NCBI GenBank assembly: GCA_021740175.1
Contig: JAIPAH010000025.1
Location: forward strand, 1 to 32,353
Reading direction: 5' to 3'
Origin: Bacteroidales bacterium
GTDB lineage: Bacteria > Bacteroidota > Bacteroidia > Bacteroidales > JAIPAH01
DNA: 32,353 bases
Below, piece by piece: positions 25,477 through 32,353 of this stretch. Made by a program: the position numbers and the translations under genes. Numbering within the stretch: position 1 is the first letter of the stretch; each line of letters begins with the position of its first letter. The notes below the pieces were generated by a model. The model was not told the origin of the DNA. It worked only from the letters and a program-made list of their open reading frames with translations, and did no database searches.

Positions 25477-26448
25477 CTATGTATTTGTGGTGTTAACATT
25501 CATTGCCGAAAGCATATTCCCATAAACATTATTTAAGGCCGTTACTTTTTCGGTAAGAATATTCACTTGTTTCTGGTATTCTTCAGTTACTTTATTGGTT
25601 GCATCCAGATTATTCATAAATGATTCGACATTTTGGCTCATTTTCTTTGCCGATTCCTTTTGCTTGTCAGATTCCTGAAGCTGCAACTCATATACCGAAT
25701 TAAGAGCGTTGAGATTATCCTTAAGCTTCGTCACTGCTTCACTGTATTCGTCTCCTTCCTTCTTGACGGATTCGGATGTCTTTGAATACATGTCCGCCAG
25801 ATTAGCAGCAGCCTGAGAGGCTTTTTTAACATTTTGTGAATAATCACCGGTTTCTTGAAATTCATTGCTGACGGTCTCAGAAGCGCCTTCAAGACTTTCG
25901 CTCATTTTTTCCGCCGCTCCCGAAGCTTTCTTAATATTCTGAATGTATTGATCGGTAGCTACCGTAGCTTCAGATATATCACTCAGTTTTTCGGTTTGAT
26001 TAGTGAATTTTTCAATCCCTTTGCCAAATTTTTCGATAGTTTTTTTATCAATATCGACTTTTTCCATAAGATGATCTACGGTAGAGCTACCATTACCACC
26101 TCCGCCGGACCCCCCTCCGAACTGAGTTTTAGAACCCTTTTCGGGCAGTCTTCCTTCTTCTCGCAATTGCTCGGCTTCCTCTTCCGTATGATAAAGCTCG
26201 ATAAACTCCGGGTAGACTCTACTCCAGTCAGGTTCTACGTGAGGCTTTTGCAGGCCTGTAATAAAGAAAATAAGCGTTTCCATCCCAAGTCCTATGGGCA
26301 ACATAATATTAGCGCCTTCGTAATGCTGAATTTTAAACAAAGCCCCTAAAATAACTACAGATGCACCAAAACCATAAAGTCTTCCAATAACATTATTAAA
26401 AGCATGTGAATTAATGAAACTTTTTTTCTTTTTCGTCTTCTTAGCCAT
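25477..26448 (-). CDS. gldL: T9SS motor protein GldL (PorL), long form
   Basis: Inner-membrane stator-like subunit that uses the proton gradient to drive GldM. The 323-aa protein has two close membrane helices (about 20-40 and 46-66) with the family pattern RLYGFGASVVILGALFKIQH and GMETLIFFITGLQKP; by comparison from memory with Flavobacterium GldL, K39 and E57 correspond to the functionally important Lys and Glu. After a cytoplasmic stretch come a glycine-rich hinge (about 111-120) and some 190 residues of predicted coiled coil with repeating TEKLS/KKAS-type heptads. The length resembles Porphyromonas PorL rather than the shorter Flavobacterium GldL. It lies between gldK and gldM with gaps of 37 and 26 bp. 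Confidence 0.94.
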   Translation of the reverse strand: MAKKTKKKKSFINSHAFNNVIGRLYGFGASVVILGALFKIQHYEGANIMLPIGLGMETLIFFITGLQKPHVEPDWSRVYPEFIELYHTEEEAEQLREEGRLPEKGSKTQFGGGSGGGGNGSSTVDHLMEKVDIDKKTIEKFGKGIEKFTNQTEKLSDISEATVATDQYIQNIKKASGAAEKMSESLEGASETVSNEFQETGDYSQNVKKASQAAANLADMYSKTSESVKKEGDEYSEAVTKLKDNLNALNSVYELQLQESDKQKESAKKMSQNVESFMNNLDATNKVTEEYQKQVNILTEKVTALNNVYGNMLSAMNVNTTNT

Positions 26449-26485
26449 AGATTAGAATATTTTTTGAATAGAGTATTTTTTACGA

Positions 26486-27856
26486 TTAATAAACATTTGA
26501 CGCGTCAGATGGATTGCCGCCTTTTTGACGTCCCATATAATCCTGTACATTTCGAAAACCGATATAACTTTTCGCCGTATCCTGGTACTCATAAGCCCTT
26601 GTCGTAGTTCTTAGATAATAGGCCACGTCTTTCCACGAGCCGCCTCGAATAACCTTTCTTTTTAGGGTCTCGGGATCGCTTTCATCGGCCTCATAACTGA
26701 AGAACGGGTTAAAATCCCATTTATAATTATCTGAAATCTCATCATAAGTATCAGCGGTCCATTCCGCCACATTCCCTGCCATATCATACAGGCCAAAGTC
26801 ATTCGGTGGATAGTGACCGACAATTACGGTCAATCCTCCCCCATCATCAACATAATCTCCCCGCATAGGTTTGAAATTCGCCAAGAAACAACCTTTGGAA
26901 TTTCTGGTATAAGGTCCCCCCCAGGGATATGGGTTCCCCTCATAACCTCCGCGGGCAGCCCATTCCCATTCAGCTTCCGTAGGTAGCCTGAACTCATGAG
27001 AAATGGCTTTGTCCTGACTACGGAGATACGAAGATTGAAGTTGCGTTCTCCAAATGCTAAAGGCCCTGGCTTGCTTCCAGTTCACCCCTACTACGGGGTA
27101 ATGATCATAAGCCGGATGCCAGAAATAGCGTTTTACAATGGGATCATTATGGGTATATGAAAAATCATGTATCCAACACAAGGTATCGGGATAAATATTG
27201 ATTGTCTCCTCTTTCACCAAGTCCTCCCGTGAGGTGGTCCGGTTTCCAAACATCCCCTGCTCGGGTTTCGCTTTTTCGTCATAGTTCTTCTTAGCCGCTT
27301 TTCTCAAATCAATCCAATAATAATCATAATTGAGTTGGCGGGCATCGACTTGTTTCTTTCTAAAGAACCGTTCTTCCTTGGGGATGTAAAAGTCTGTTTG
27401 GTTCTCCAGGACTTCAGCTACTTGTTCATCCTCCCATTCAATTTCTTCATCCCAGTTAAGGGGGGCTTCTTCAGGTGGTTTCGGGACAGCTCCTTCACCT
27501 TCGGGCTGTTGAATAAAACGGCTAAACTGATCTGGGTTGTTAATTGCTAGTAGCCTCCGGGCTATTGAATCGCGCACCCAATGAACGAATTGCCTGTATT
27601 CATTATTAGTAATTTCGGTCTCATCCATATAAAAGGCCGTTACCGTAACCGTTTTAGGGTCCCGTAAGTTGGCCTTAGGGACGTCTTCACCCCCAATACC
27701 CATAGTATAACTTCCCATCGGGACATACACCATGCCGTATGGATCAGGTTGATAAAATTTCGGCCTGTCTTCTACTCCTACAAGTTCGCCATTACCACTG
27801 TTTCCACAGCCATATAGGATGACAGCTAATGTCGATAAAATTAGTAACTTTTTCAT
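26486..27856 (-). CDS. gldK: T9SS lipoprotein GldK (PorK)
   Basis: Outer-membrane lipoprotein that builds the large periplasmic T9SS ring with GldN. The 456-aa product has a lipobox ending at Cys17 (LYGC). The mature part is a formylglycine-generating-enzyme-like (FGE/SUMF1) fold: MVYVPMGSYTMGIGGED, FYMDETEITNNEYRQF, EFRLPTEAEWEWAARGG, PYPWGG, GLYDMAGNVAEWTADTY and KVIRGGSWKD. An insertion of about 100 residues between the first strands and the core (roughly 115-215) is Glu/Pro-rich at first, as in other GldK proteins. This FGE-like domain serves a structural role in T9SS rather than sulfatase activation. Second gene of the operon, 74 bp after porP. Confidence 0.95.
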   Translation of the reverse strand: MKKLLILSTLAVILYGCGNSGNGELVGVEDRPKFYQPDPYGMVYVPMGSYTMGIGGEDVPKANLRDPKTVTVTAFYMDETEITNNEYRQFVHWVRDSIARRLLAINNPDQFSRFIQQPEGEGAVPKPPEEAPLNWDEEIEWEDEQVAEVLENQTDFYIPKEERFFRKKQVDARQLNYDYYWIDLRKAAKKNYDEKAKPEQGMFGNRTTSREDLVKEETINIYPDTLCWIHDFSYTHNDPIVKRYFWHPAYDHYPVVGVNWKQARAFSIWRTQLQSSYLRSQDKAISHEFRLPTEAEWEWAARGGYEGNPYPWGGPYTRNSKGCFLANFKPMRGDYVDDGGGLTVIVGHYPPNDFGLYDMAGNVAEWTADTYDEISDNYKWDFNPFFSYEADESDPETLKRKVIRGGSWKDVAYYLRTTTRAYEYQDTAKSYIGFRNVQDYMGRQKGGNPSDASNVY

Positions 27857-27930
27857 ATTAAAGTCAGTGTTTTATAACGTGACAACGTCTTTCTCTCGCT
27901 ATTATTATTGACTACCTTTTTTTTCCTAAA

Positions 27931-28872
27931 TTATAAAAATCTCGTATTCCTGTATTTATTATTATCTTTTTCTATCCCTAATTTAAAACAATAGCCTAAC
28001 ATAAGCTCATGTGCTCCGCCTGAACCTGCTCCTGCTAATCTTGAAGTATTTAAGTCATACGAGTATCCAAACTTAAAATCTTTCCATTGTAATCCTGCAA
28101 TTAGGGAGACCGCATCTTGGAAACGATAGTTTACTCCACCCCAATATTTATCTTTATACTGAACGACACTTCCCAGATCAAATTGTGTTGTCTGTCCATC
28201 AAATTTCACCATCATCGAAGGAATAAGCTCATAATCAGACGTTAACTGATAATGATATCCCCCCATAAAATAATAGTGTCGACGGGGATAATATCGTGTG
28301 TTTTGATCCTGTGCCTGCAATATCCGGGTTGTGGATATTCCAACATAATAATTCCCTTCCACTTGATAATAGGCTCCTAATGAAAAATTGATAATCATAC
28401 CCTGTTCTTCTCCTTCCCTATTTTCAAGTAACGGGTCATTATTATCAATGGGGTTAAACTTTCCAAAATCAATAGTTTCATTAAGAAAACCAATGTTAAA
28501 TCCAATACCCAAATCTCCATATCGCCATTTCGTATGATAAGAATAATCCAGTTCAATTCCCACATTGCTCGTATAACCTATCTCATCCTGATGAATAGTT
28601 AATCCCAACCCTCCATGCAGAAAATCCAGCGGTGTATCTACTGATAATATAAAAGTTTCCGGATTTATATTATCTCCTTCCATATTTTGTAGCCCAACAT
28701 ATTGCTGACGAACAATACCGTTTACACATATACCGTCTCGCATACCAGCATATCCAGGATTTACAGACATGTAATTATACCTATTCTGCGTAACCTGAGC
28801 TTCTTGCTGTCCATAAGTCAACATTGCCGAGAAAATACCTAAAACGGTAATTATACCTATTCGAAAGCTCAT
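27931..28872 (-). CDS. porP: PorP/SprF family T9SS outer-membrane protein
   Basis: Beta-barrel-like outer-membrane protein of the PorP/SprF family, a T9SS partner associated with the secretion machine and with anchoring of exported adhesins. The 313-aa protein has a signal peptide (to about TYGQQ at 22) and the family opening NRYNYMSVNPGYAGMRDGICVNGIVRQQYVG (31-61). Alternating aromatic/polar beta strands fill the rest, such as HGGLGLTIHQDEIGYTSNVGIELDYSYHT, LGIGFNIGFLNETIDFG and FNIFKFGYSYDLN-like strands near the C-terminus (FKFGYSYDLNTSRLAG, HELMLGYCFKL). First gene of the porP-gldKLMN operon, with a good promoter directly upstream. Gene symbol is by position and family; SprF would be an equally fair name. 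Confidence 0.92.
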   Translation of the reverse strand: MSFRIGIITVLGIFSAMLTYGQQEAQVTQNRYNYMSVNPGYAGMRDGICVNGIVRQQYVGLQNMEGDNINPETFILSVDTPLDFLHGGLGLTIHQDEIGYTSNVGIELDYSYHTKWRYGDLGIGFNIGFLNETIDFGKFNPIDNNDPLLENREGEEQGMIINFSLGAYYQVEGNYYVGISTTRILQAQDQNTRYYPRRHYYFMGGYHYQLTSDYELIPSMMVKFDGQTTQFDLGSVVQYKDKYWGGVNYRFQDAVSLIAGLQWKDFKFGYSYDLNTSRLAGAGSGGAHELMLGYCFKLGIEKDNNKYRNTRFL

Positions 28873-28891
28873 ACACTTTATCTTAAAGCCG

Positions 28892-28922
28892 CTAAAGTAA
28901 AATAATTTTCAAATTCAACAAA
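28892..28922 (-). promoter_or_regulatory. Promoter of the porP-gldKLMN operon
   Basis: Minus strand TTTG (plus 28919-28922), a 19-bp spacer, then TACTTTAG (28892-28899). This fits the Bacteroidetes housekeeping consensus TTTG-N19-TAnnTTTG with one mismatch and exact spacing, about 20 bp before the porP ATG, implying a very short leader. Confidence 0.65.
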
Positions 28923-29004
28923 GTCGATGAATTAATAACCTCGACTATTTCTCTTTTATTGTTAAAAGGATACTTTAGACCCTTTCATTTTCTGAAATTA
29001 TCGA

Positions 29005-29012
29005 TAATTTTG
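29005..29012 (+). promoter_or_regulatory. Candidate -7 element of the YitT-family gene
   Basis: TAATTTTG matches TAnnTTTG exactly, 33 bp before the ATG at 29045. Only a weak TTTC is found near the expected -33 position. Confidence 0.35.
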
Positions 29013-29044
29013 CCGACATTTTTAAATCAATAAAATTCCCGCAA

Positions 29045-29959
29045 ATGGCATTTATCAACAAAGAAAAGTTTTTATCAAAATCATGGTTTTACAACTACGG
29101 GTTAATCTTAGCCGGTTCTTTTATCCTGGGTTTAGGCTTTGTTCTGTTTATCAATCCCTATAACATTGTCCCCGGCGGAGCTTATGGTGTGGGTATTGTT
29201 GTTCATCATATAATCCCTGCCATTCCTGTCGGAACCTTTGGGCTGGCCTTAAACATTCCTTTGATATTTATAGCTATAAAGGTATTGGGGCCGCGTTTTG
29301 GAGTAAAAACAATCGTGGGGATGGTTCTCACATCGATATTTATGGACTTACAAACTTTGGTTATCGGCGAACAAGATCCTATGGGCCTTGAAAATGAAAT
29401 TCTTCTGTCATGTGTTTTTGGCGGAGTTACTATCGGACTTGGGCTGGGTTTGATATTTAAAGCTAAGGCCACTTCTGCGGGGTCCGATATATTAGCCATG
29501 ATTATGGCCAAATATACTCGCTTGCCGGTAGGGCAACTTTTAATCGTAGTTGATTCAGCCATTGTTTTACTGGGGCTAATTGTCTTTCAGGATTGGAAGG
29601 TCCCCCTATATTCTTGGATTGTCATCTTTGTCACCGGAAGAGTGATCGATGGGGTTCTTGAGGGAGTCAACCATGACAAAACCTTATTTATAGTTTCCAC
29701 ACAGCATCAAAAAATAAGGGAAAAAATCATTAATGATTTGAACCGTGGCGGCACATATTTAGAAGGCAAAGGAATGTATGAGCACGAGGAGCGCCCGGTC
29801 ATATTTACCGTAGTAAATCGCCGCGAATTGACGATTCTGGAAGATTACATCCATGACATTGATCCAAACGCGTTTTTAACCGTATCAAACTCGAGTGAAA
29901 TCCTGGGCAATGGGTTTAAATCCCTAAAGACAAAAGTTACTGAAAACCAAGGCCTGTAA
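29045..29959 (+). CDS. YitT family membrane protein (DUF161/DUF2179)
   Basis: A 304-aa inner-membrane protein of the YitT family. About five hydrophobic helices occupy residues 15-200 (LILAGSFILGLGFVLFINPY, GTFGLALNIPLIFIAIKVLG, GGVTIGLGLGLIFKAKATSAGSDILA, LLIVVDSAIVLLGLIVF), with the signature INPYNIVPGGAYGVGIV. The last ~85 residues form the soluble cytoplasmic DUF2179 domain (HDKTLFIVSTQHQKIREKII...VFTVVNRRELTIL-like, NAFLTVSNSSEILGNGF). The function is not established; transport or a membrane sensor role has been suggested for the family. It is alone on the plus strand, divergent from the T9SS operon and convergent with rseP. Confidence 0.92.
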   Translation: MAFINKEKFLSKSWFYNYGLILAGSFILGLGFVLFINPYNIVPGGAYGVGIVVHHIIPAIPVGTFGLALNIPLIFIAIKVLGPRFGVKTIVGMVLTSIFMDLQTLVIGEQDPMGLENEILLSCVFGGVTIGLGLGLIFKAKATSAGSDILAMIMAKYTRLPVGQLLIVVDSAIVLLGLIVFQDWKVPLYSWIVIFVTGRVIDGVLEGVNHDKTLFIVSTQHQKIREKIINDLNRGGTYLEGKGMYEHEERPVIFTVVNRRELTILEDYIHDIDPNAFLTVSNSSEILGNGFKSLKTKVTENQGL

Positions 29960-30074
29960 TGACAAGCATGTTAAGTCACTACCAAGAATCTATCATGATT
30001 TTGGTCATAAAAATAAATTCATGCTTAGCGAACATTACTTGTGGAAAAATTCATATTTATTATCCCTGTTATTC

Positions 30075-31397
30075 TCACTCTAATAAACGCATAATGTCGT
30101 TTCCATTAGCTAGAACAAGAATGGATAACAATATAAGCATTCCGGCGATCTGGGAATATTCCATAAATTTTTCTCCCGGCGGACGACCGGAAACAATTTC
30201 ATAAAGCAAAAACATGACGTGTCCACCATCAAGTGCCGGTATAGGCAAAATATTTAAAATGGCCAGCATTATTGATAAAAAGGCCGTCAAACTCCAGAAA
30301 GCTTCCCAATTCCAGGAGGCCGGAAAAATATCACCAATCGTGATAAATCCTCCTACTGATTTATAGGCTTTCACATCAGGGGAAAAAATAAGTTTCAACT
30401 GTTTCAGGTAACTACCGATGCCTTCATACGCCTTTTTAATTCCTGCGGGGATGGCCGCAAAAAGCCCATAATTTTTTTCCGCAAAATCGAAATACTGTTT
30501 CGGATTTTTGTTATAAACTCCTATTTTCCCACTTTCAGGGACGTAGACGTCATAAGTAAGAGTATCCGTATCACGCAAAACGGTTAGGGTTATTTCTTCG
30601 TTTTTATGTTGAGGAATTTTATTAACATACTCATGAAAGTATTGCATTTCTTCCCCATTCATGGCTAACAGCTTATCCCCTTTTTGCAGACCTGCTTTTT
30701 TAGCCGGTGAATCTTTAACAAATTTAGCGACTTCGTAGGGAAAGCGTATCGATATAAATGATGGATTTTGCTGCTGTACAATTTTTTCAAGGAATCCATC
30801 GGGTATGTTTATCTCTTTGCGCTTCCCATCCCGTAAAACCTCCACTTTATCGGCTTCATTCAGTATAATTCTGGATGGAATCTCATTAAAGTTTTTCACC
30901 TTTTTACCGTCCACCGTCAGGATCTTGTCGCCATCCCGCAACCCCATTTCATAGGCGAGTGAGTCGACGGTAACGCCATACTTTACCTCAGAACTTGGAA
31001 GGTATTCTTCTCCCCAAACCGATAACATGACCACATAAATCAGGGCAGCCAAAATAATGTTAACTGTAACTCCTCCGAGCATAATTATCAGGCGCTTCCA
31101 TGCGGCTTTGGAACGGAATTCATAAGGCTTGGGAGGTTGTTTCATCTGTTCTTTATCCATGGACTCATCCATCATGCCGGCTATCTTGACATAACCTCCC
31201 AAAGGTAACCAGCCCATCCCATATTCCGTTTCTTTTCCTTTTATCCTAAAAATTGAAAAACCGGGATTAAAAAAAAGATAAAACTTCTCAACACGGGTTT
31301 TAAAGATTTTTGCAGTCACAAAATGTCCGAACTCGTGGAATATCACGAGGATCGAAAGGCTAAGTATCAACTGTAATACTTTTATAAGAATTTCCAT
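30075..31397 (-). CDS. rseP: RIP metalloprotease RseP (site-2 protease, M50)
   Basis: Intramembrane zinc protease that cleaves membrane-bound anti-sigma factors and signal-peptide remnants. The 440-aa protein has the HEFGH zinc motif at 21-25 in the first helix, the loop GMGWLPLGGYVKIAGM, a second helix (GGVTVNIILAALIYVVM), two periplasmic PDZ domains (about 130-200 and 205-280, the second around PAKKAGLQKGDKLLAMNGE), and the third zinc ligand Asp390 in IPALDGGH within NILPIPALDGGH. Full length with the bacterial RseP domain order. It follows dxr by 32 bp on the same strand; the dxr-rseP pair is widespread and suggests co-transcription. It may act on ECF anti-sigma factors, none of which lie in the window. 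Confidence 0.95.
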   Translation of the reverse strand: MEILIKVLQLILSLSILVIFHEFGHFVTAKIFKTRVEKFYLFFNPGFSIFRIKGKETEYGMGWLPLGGYVKIAGMMDESMDKEQMKQPPKPYEFRSKAAWKRLIIMLGGVTVNIILAALIYVVMLSVWGEEYLPSSEVKYGVTVDSLAYEMGLRDGDKILTVDGKKVKNFNEIPSRIILNEADKVEVLRDGKRKEINIPDGFLEKIVQQQNPSFISIRFPYEVAKFVKDSPAKKAGLQKGDKLLAMNGEEMQYFHEYVNKIPQHKNEEITLTVLRDTDTLTYDVYVPESGKIGVYNKNPKQYFDFAEKNYGLFAAIPAGIKKAYEGIGSYLKQLKLIFSPDVKAYKSVGGFITIGDIFPASWNWEAFWSLTAFLSIMLAILNILPIPALDGGHVMFLLYEIVSGRPPGEKFMEYSQIAGMLILLSILVLANGNDIMRLLE

Positions 31398-31429
31398 AAA
31401 TATCTTTTATCATTAAATTGTTCCAACGC

Positions 31430-32353
31430 TTACCCGGAGATAAGCCTCTCCGCCAACTTTCTCGTTTCTTTATCTGTCTCTAAATAGCCTGCAAAGTTAG
31501 GACATTTTATAAAATCAACCTTCACAAAACATTGTTCAATTATATCGGAAATTTCGAAAAAGCCGATCTTCTTTTGCAGAAAAGCCCTCACAGCTATCTC
31601 ATTGGCGGCATTAAGAACACAGGGCTGGTTTCCTCCGTTTTCAAGGGCATCATAAGCAAGTTGGATATTGCGGAATCTATTACGATCGGGCTTTTCGAAT
31701 GTCAAGGTAGGATACTCGTCAAAATCCAATCGTTTAAAAGTATTTTTTAATCTATAAGGAAACGACAAAGCAAACTGTATGGGTACTTTCATATCCGGCG
31801 GACCCATTTGAGCTTTAATACTCCCATCTTCAAACTGAACCATGGAATGAATGACAGACTGGGGATGCACAACAATATCAATTTGGTGGGGCATAAGGTC
31901 AAAAAGCCAATGCGCCTCTATGACTTCCAGCCCTTTATTCATCATGGTGGCCGAGTCAATAGTGATTTTGTGTCCCATGTCCCAGTTAGGATGCTTCAAA
32001 GCCTCTTCTTTGGTTACTTGTTCCAGTTCCTTAAGCGTTTTATGTCTAAAGGGACCACCGGAGGCAGTCAGGTAAATTTTTTCCACGGTCTTACCCTCAC
32101 CGGTGAGGCATTGAAAAATCGCTGAATGTTCAGAATCCACCGGCAAAATATCCACTCCATTTTGTTTGGCTTCTTTTCTAATCATTTCTCCGCCAACCAC
32201 CAATGTTTCTTTGTTGGCCAGGGCTACGGGCTTTTTGTTTTGAATAGCACGGAGTGTAGGTTCAAGACCTGCAAAACCCACAAGAGCTACCATTACCAAA
32301 TCGATTTGATCCATGGAAACAATTTGAGAAACACTTTTTTGTCCGGCAAAAAC
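31430..32353 (-). CDS. dxr: 1-Deoxy-D-xylulose 5-phosphate reductoisomerase (5' partial)
   Basis: Makes 2-C-methyl-D-erythritol 4-phosphate with NADPH, the first committed step of the MEP isoprenoid pathway. The gene runs off the window end: the frame is open to 32353, and the Met at 32314 is internal, so about the first 75-80 residues (NADPH-binding Rossmann part) are missing from the usual ~385. The visible 308 residues contain AIQNKKPVALANKETLVVGG, the metal/substrate motif VDSEHSAIFQCL, the flexible loop GPFRH, WDMGHKITIDSATMMNKGLEVIEAH, VVHPQSVIHSMV and LNAANEIAVRAFL. Upstream partner of rseP, with a 32-bp gap. Confidence 0.95.
   Translation of the reverse strand, partial: VFAGQKSVSQIVSMDQIDLVMVALVGFAGLEPTLRAIQNKKPVALANKETLVVGGEMIRKEAKQNGVDILPVDSEHSAIFQCLTGEGKTVEKIYLTASGGPFRHKTLKELEQVTKEEALKHPNWDMGHKITIDSATMMNKGLEVIEAHWLFDLMPHQIDIVVHPQSVIHSMVQFEDGSIKAQMGPPDMKVPIQFALSFPYRLKNTFKRLDFDEYPTLTFEKPDRNRFRNIQLAYDALENGGNQPCVLNAANEIAVRAFLQKKIGFFEISDIIEQCFVKVDFIKCPNFAGYLETDKETRKLAERLISG

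Noticed and set aside
29959-30204. 81-codon open frame (+) after the YitT gene
   Set aside because: Mostly overlaps the conserved C-terminus of rseP on the other strand and shows no recognisable domain.

Overview
The window looks like a chromosomal segment of a Bacteroidota (Bacteroidetes) bacterium, most likely class Bacteroidia. The evidence is a complete type IX secretion (T9SS)/gliding core (porP/sprF, gldK, gldL, gldM, gldN), a secreted M1 peptidase with a T9SS C-terminal sorting domain, Bacteroidetes-style lipoproteins, several TAnnTTTG-type -7 promoter elements, and the block sigma-54 activator - lptE - TPR protein - secG. Genus or family cannot be fixed from sequence reading alone. 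No tRNA, rRNA, CRISPR array, phage or transposase gene was seen.

Layout. 1-2027 (+): the end of a metal (Mn/Zn/Fe) ABC transporter operon, with two permeases that each carry a C-terminal winged-helix extension; the second is frameshifted in that extension. 2028-2372: a gene-free stretch with repeat-like sequence. 2373-4293 (-): a DJ-1/PfpI protein, an MgtC/SapB membrane protein and a metallophosphoesterase. 4414-6622 (+): cofactor-independent phosphoglycerate mutase and a polysaccharide deacetylase. 6632-8566 (-): the T9SS-exported M1 peptidase. 8686-10485 (+): a large Ig-like lipoprotein. 10568-14363 (-): an ArsR regulator, adenine deaminase and GroEL, the last without an adjacent groES. 14651-17987 (-): a tight operon, in transcription order sigma-54 activator, lptE, TPR/coiled-coil protein, secG. 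18102-22782 (-): recG and pheT, each apparently with its own promoter. 22909-28872 (-): porP-gldK-gldL-gldM-gldN, with a good promoter in front and a terminator behind. 29045-29959 (+): a YitT-family membrane protein. 30075-32353 (-): dxr (cut by the window end) followed by rseP.

How the genes work together. GldL/GldM form the proton-driven inner-membrane motor, GldK/GldN the periplasmic ring on the outer membrane, and PorP/SprF an outer-membrane partner of the T9SS. The M1 peptidase is a likely client of this machine. LptE, SecG and RseP are further envelope-biogenesis functions. Most of the window is housekeeping or core-Bacteroidetes content. I did not find a convincing undescribed multi-gene system. 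The items most worth a second look are the permease/winged-helix fusions and frameshift, the repeat-like gap at 2028-2372, the orphan groEL, and a recurrent AATGTCAG-type motif upstream of groEL and pheT.
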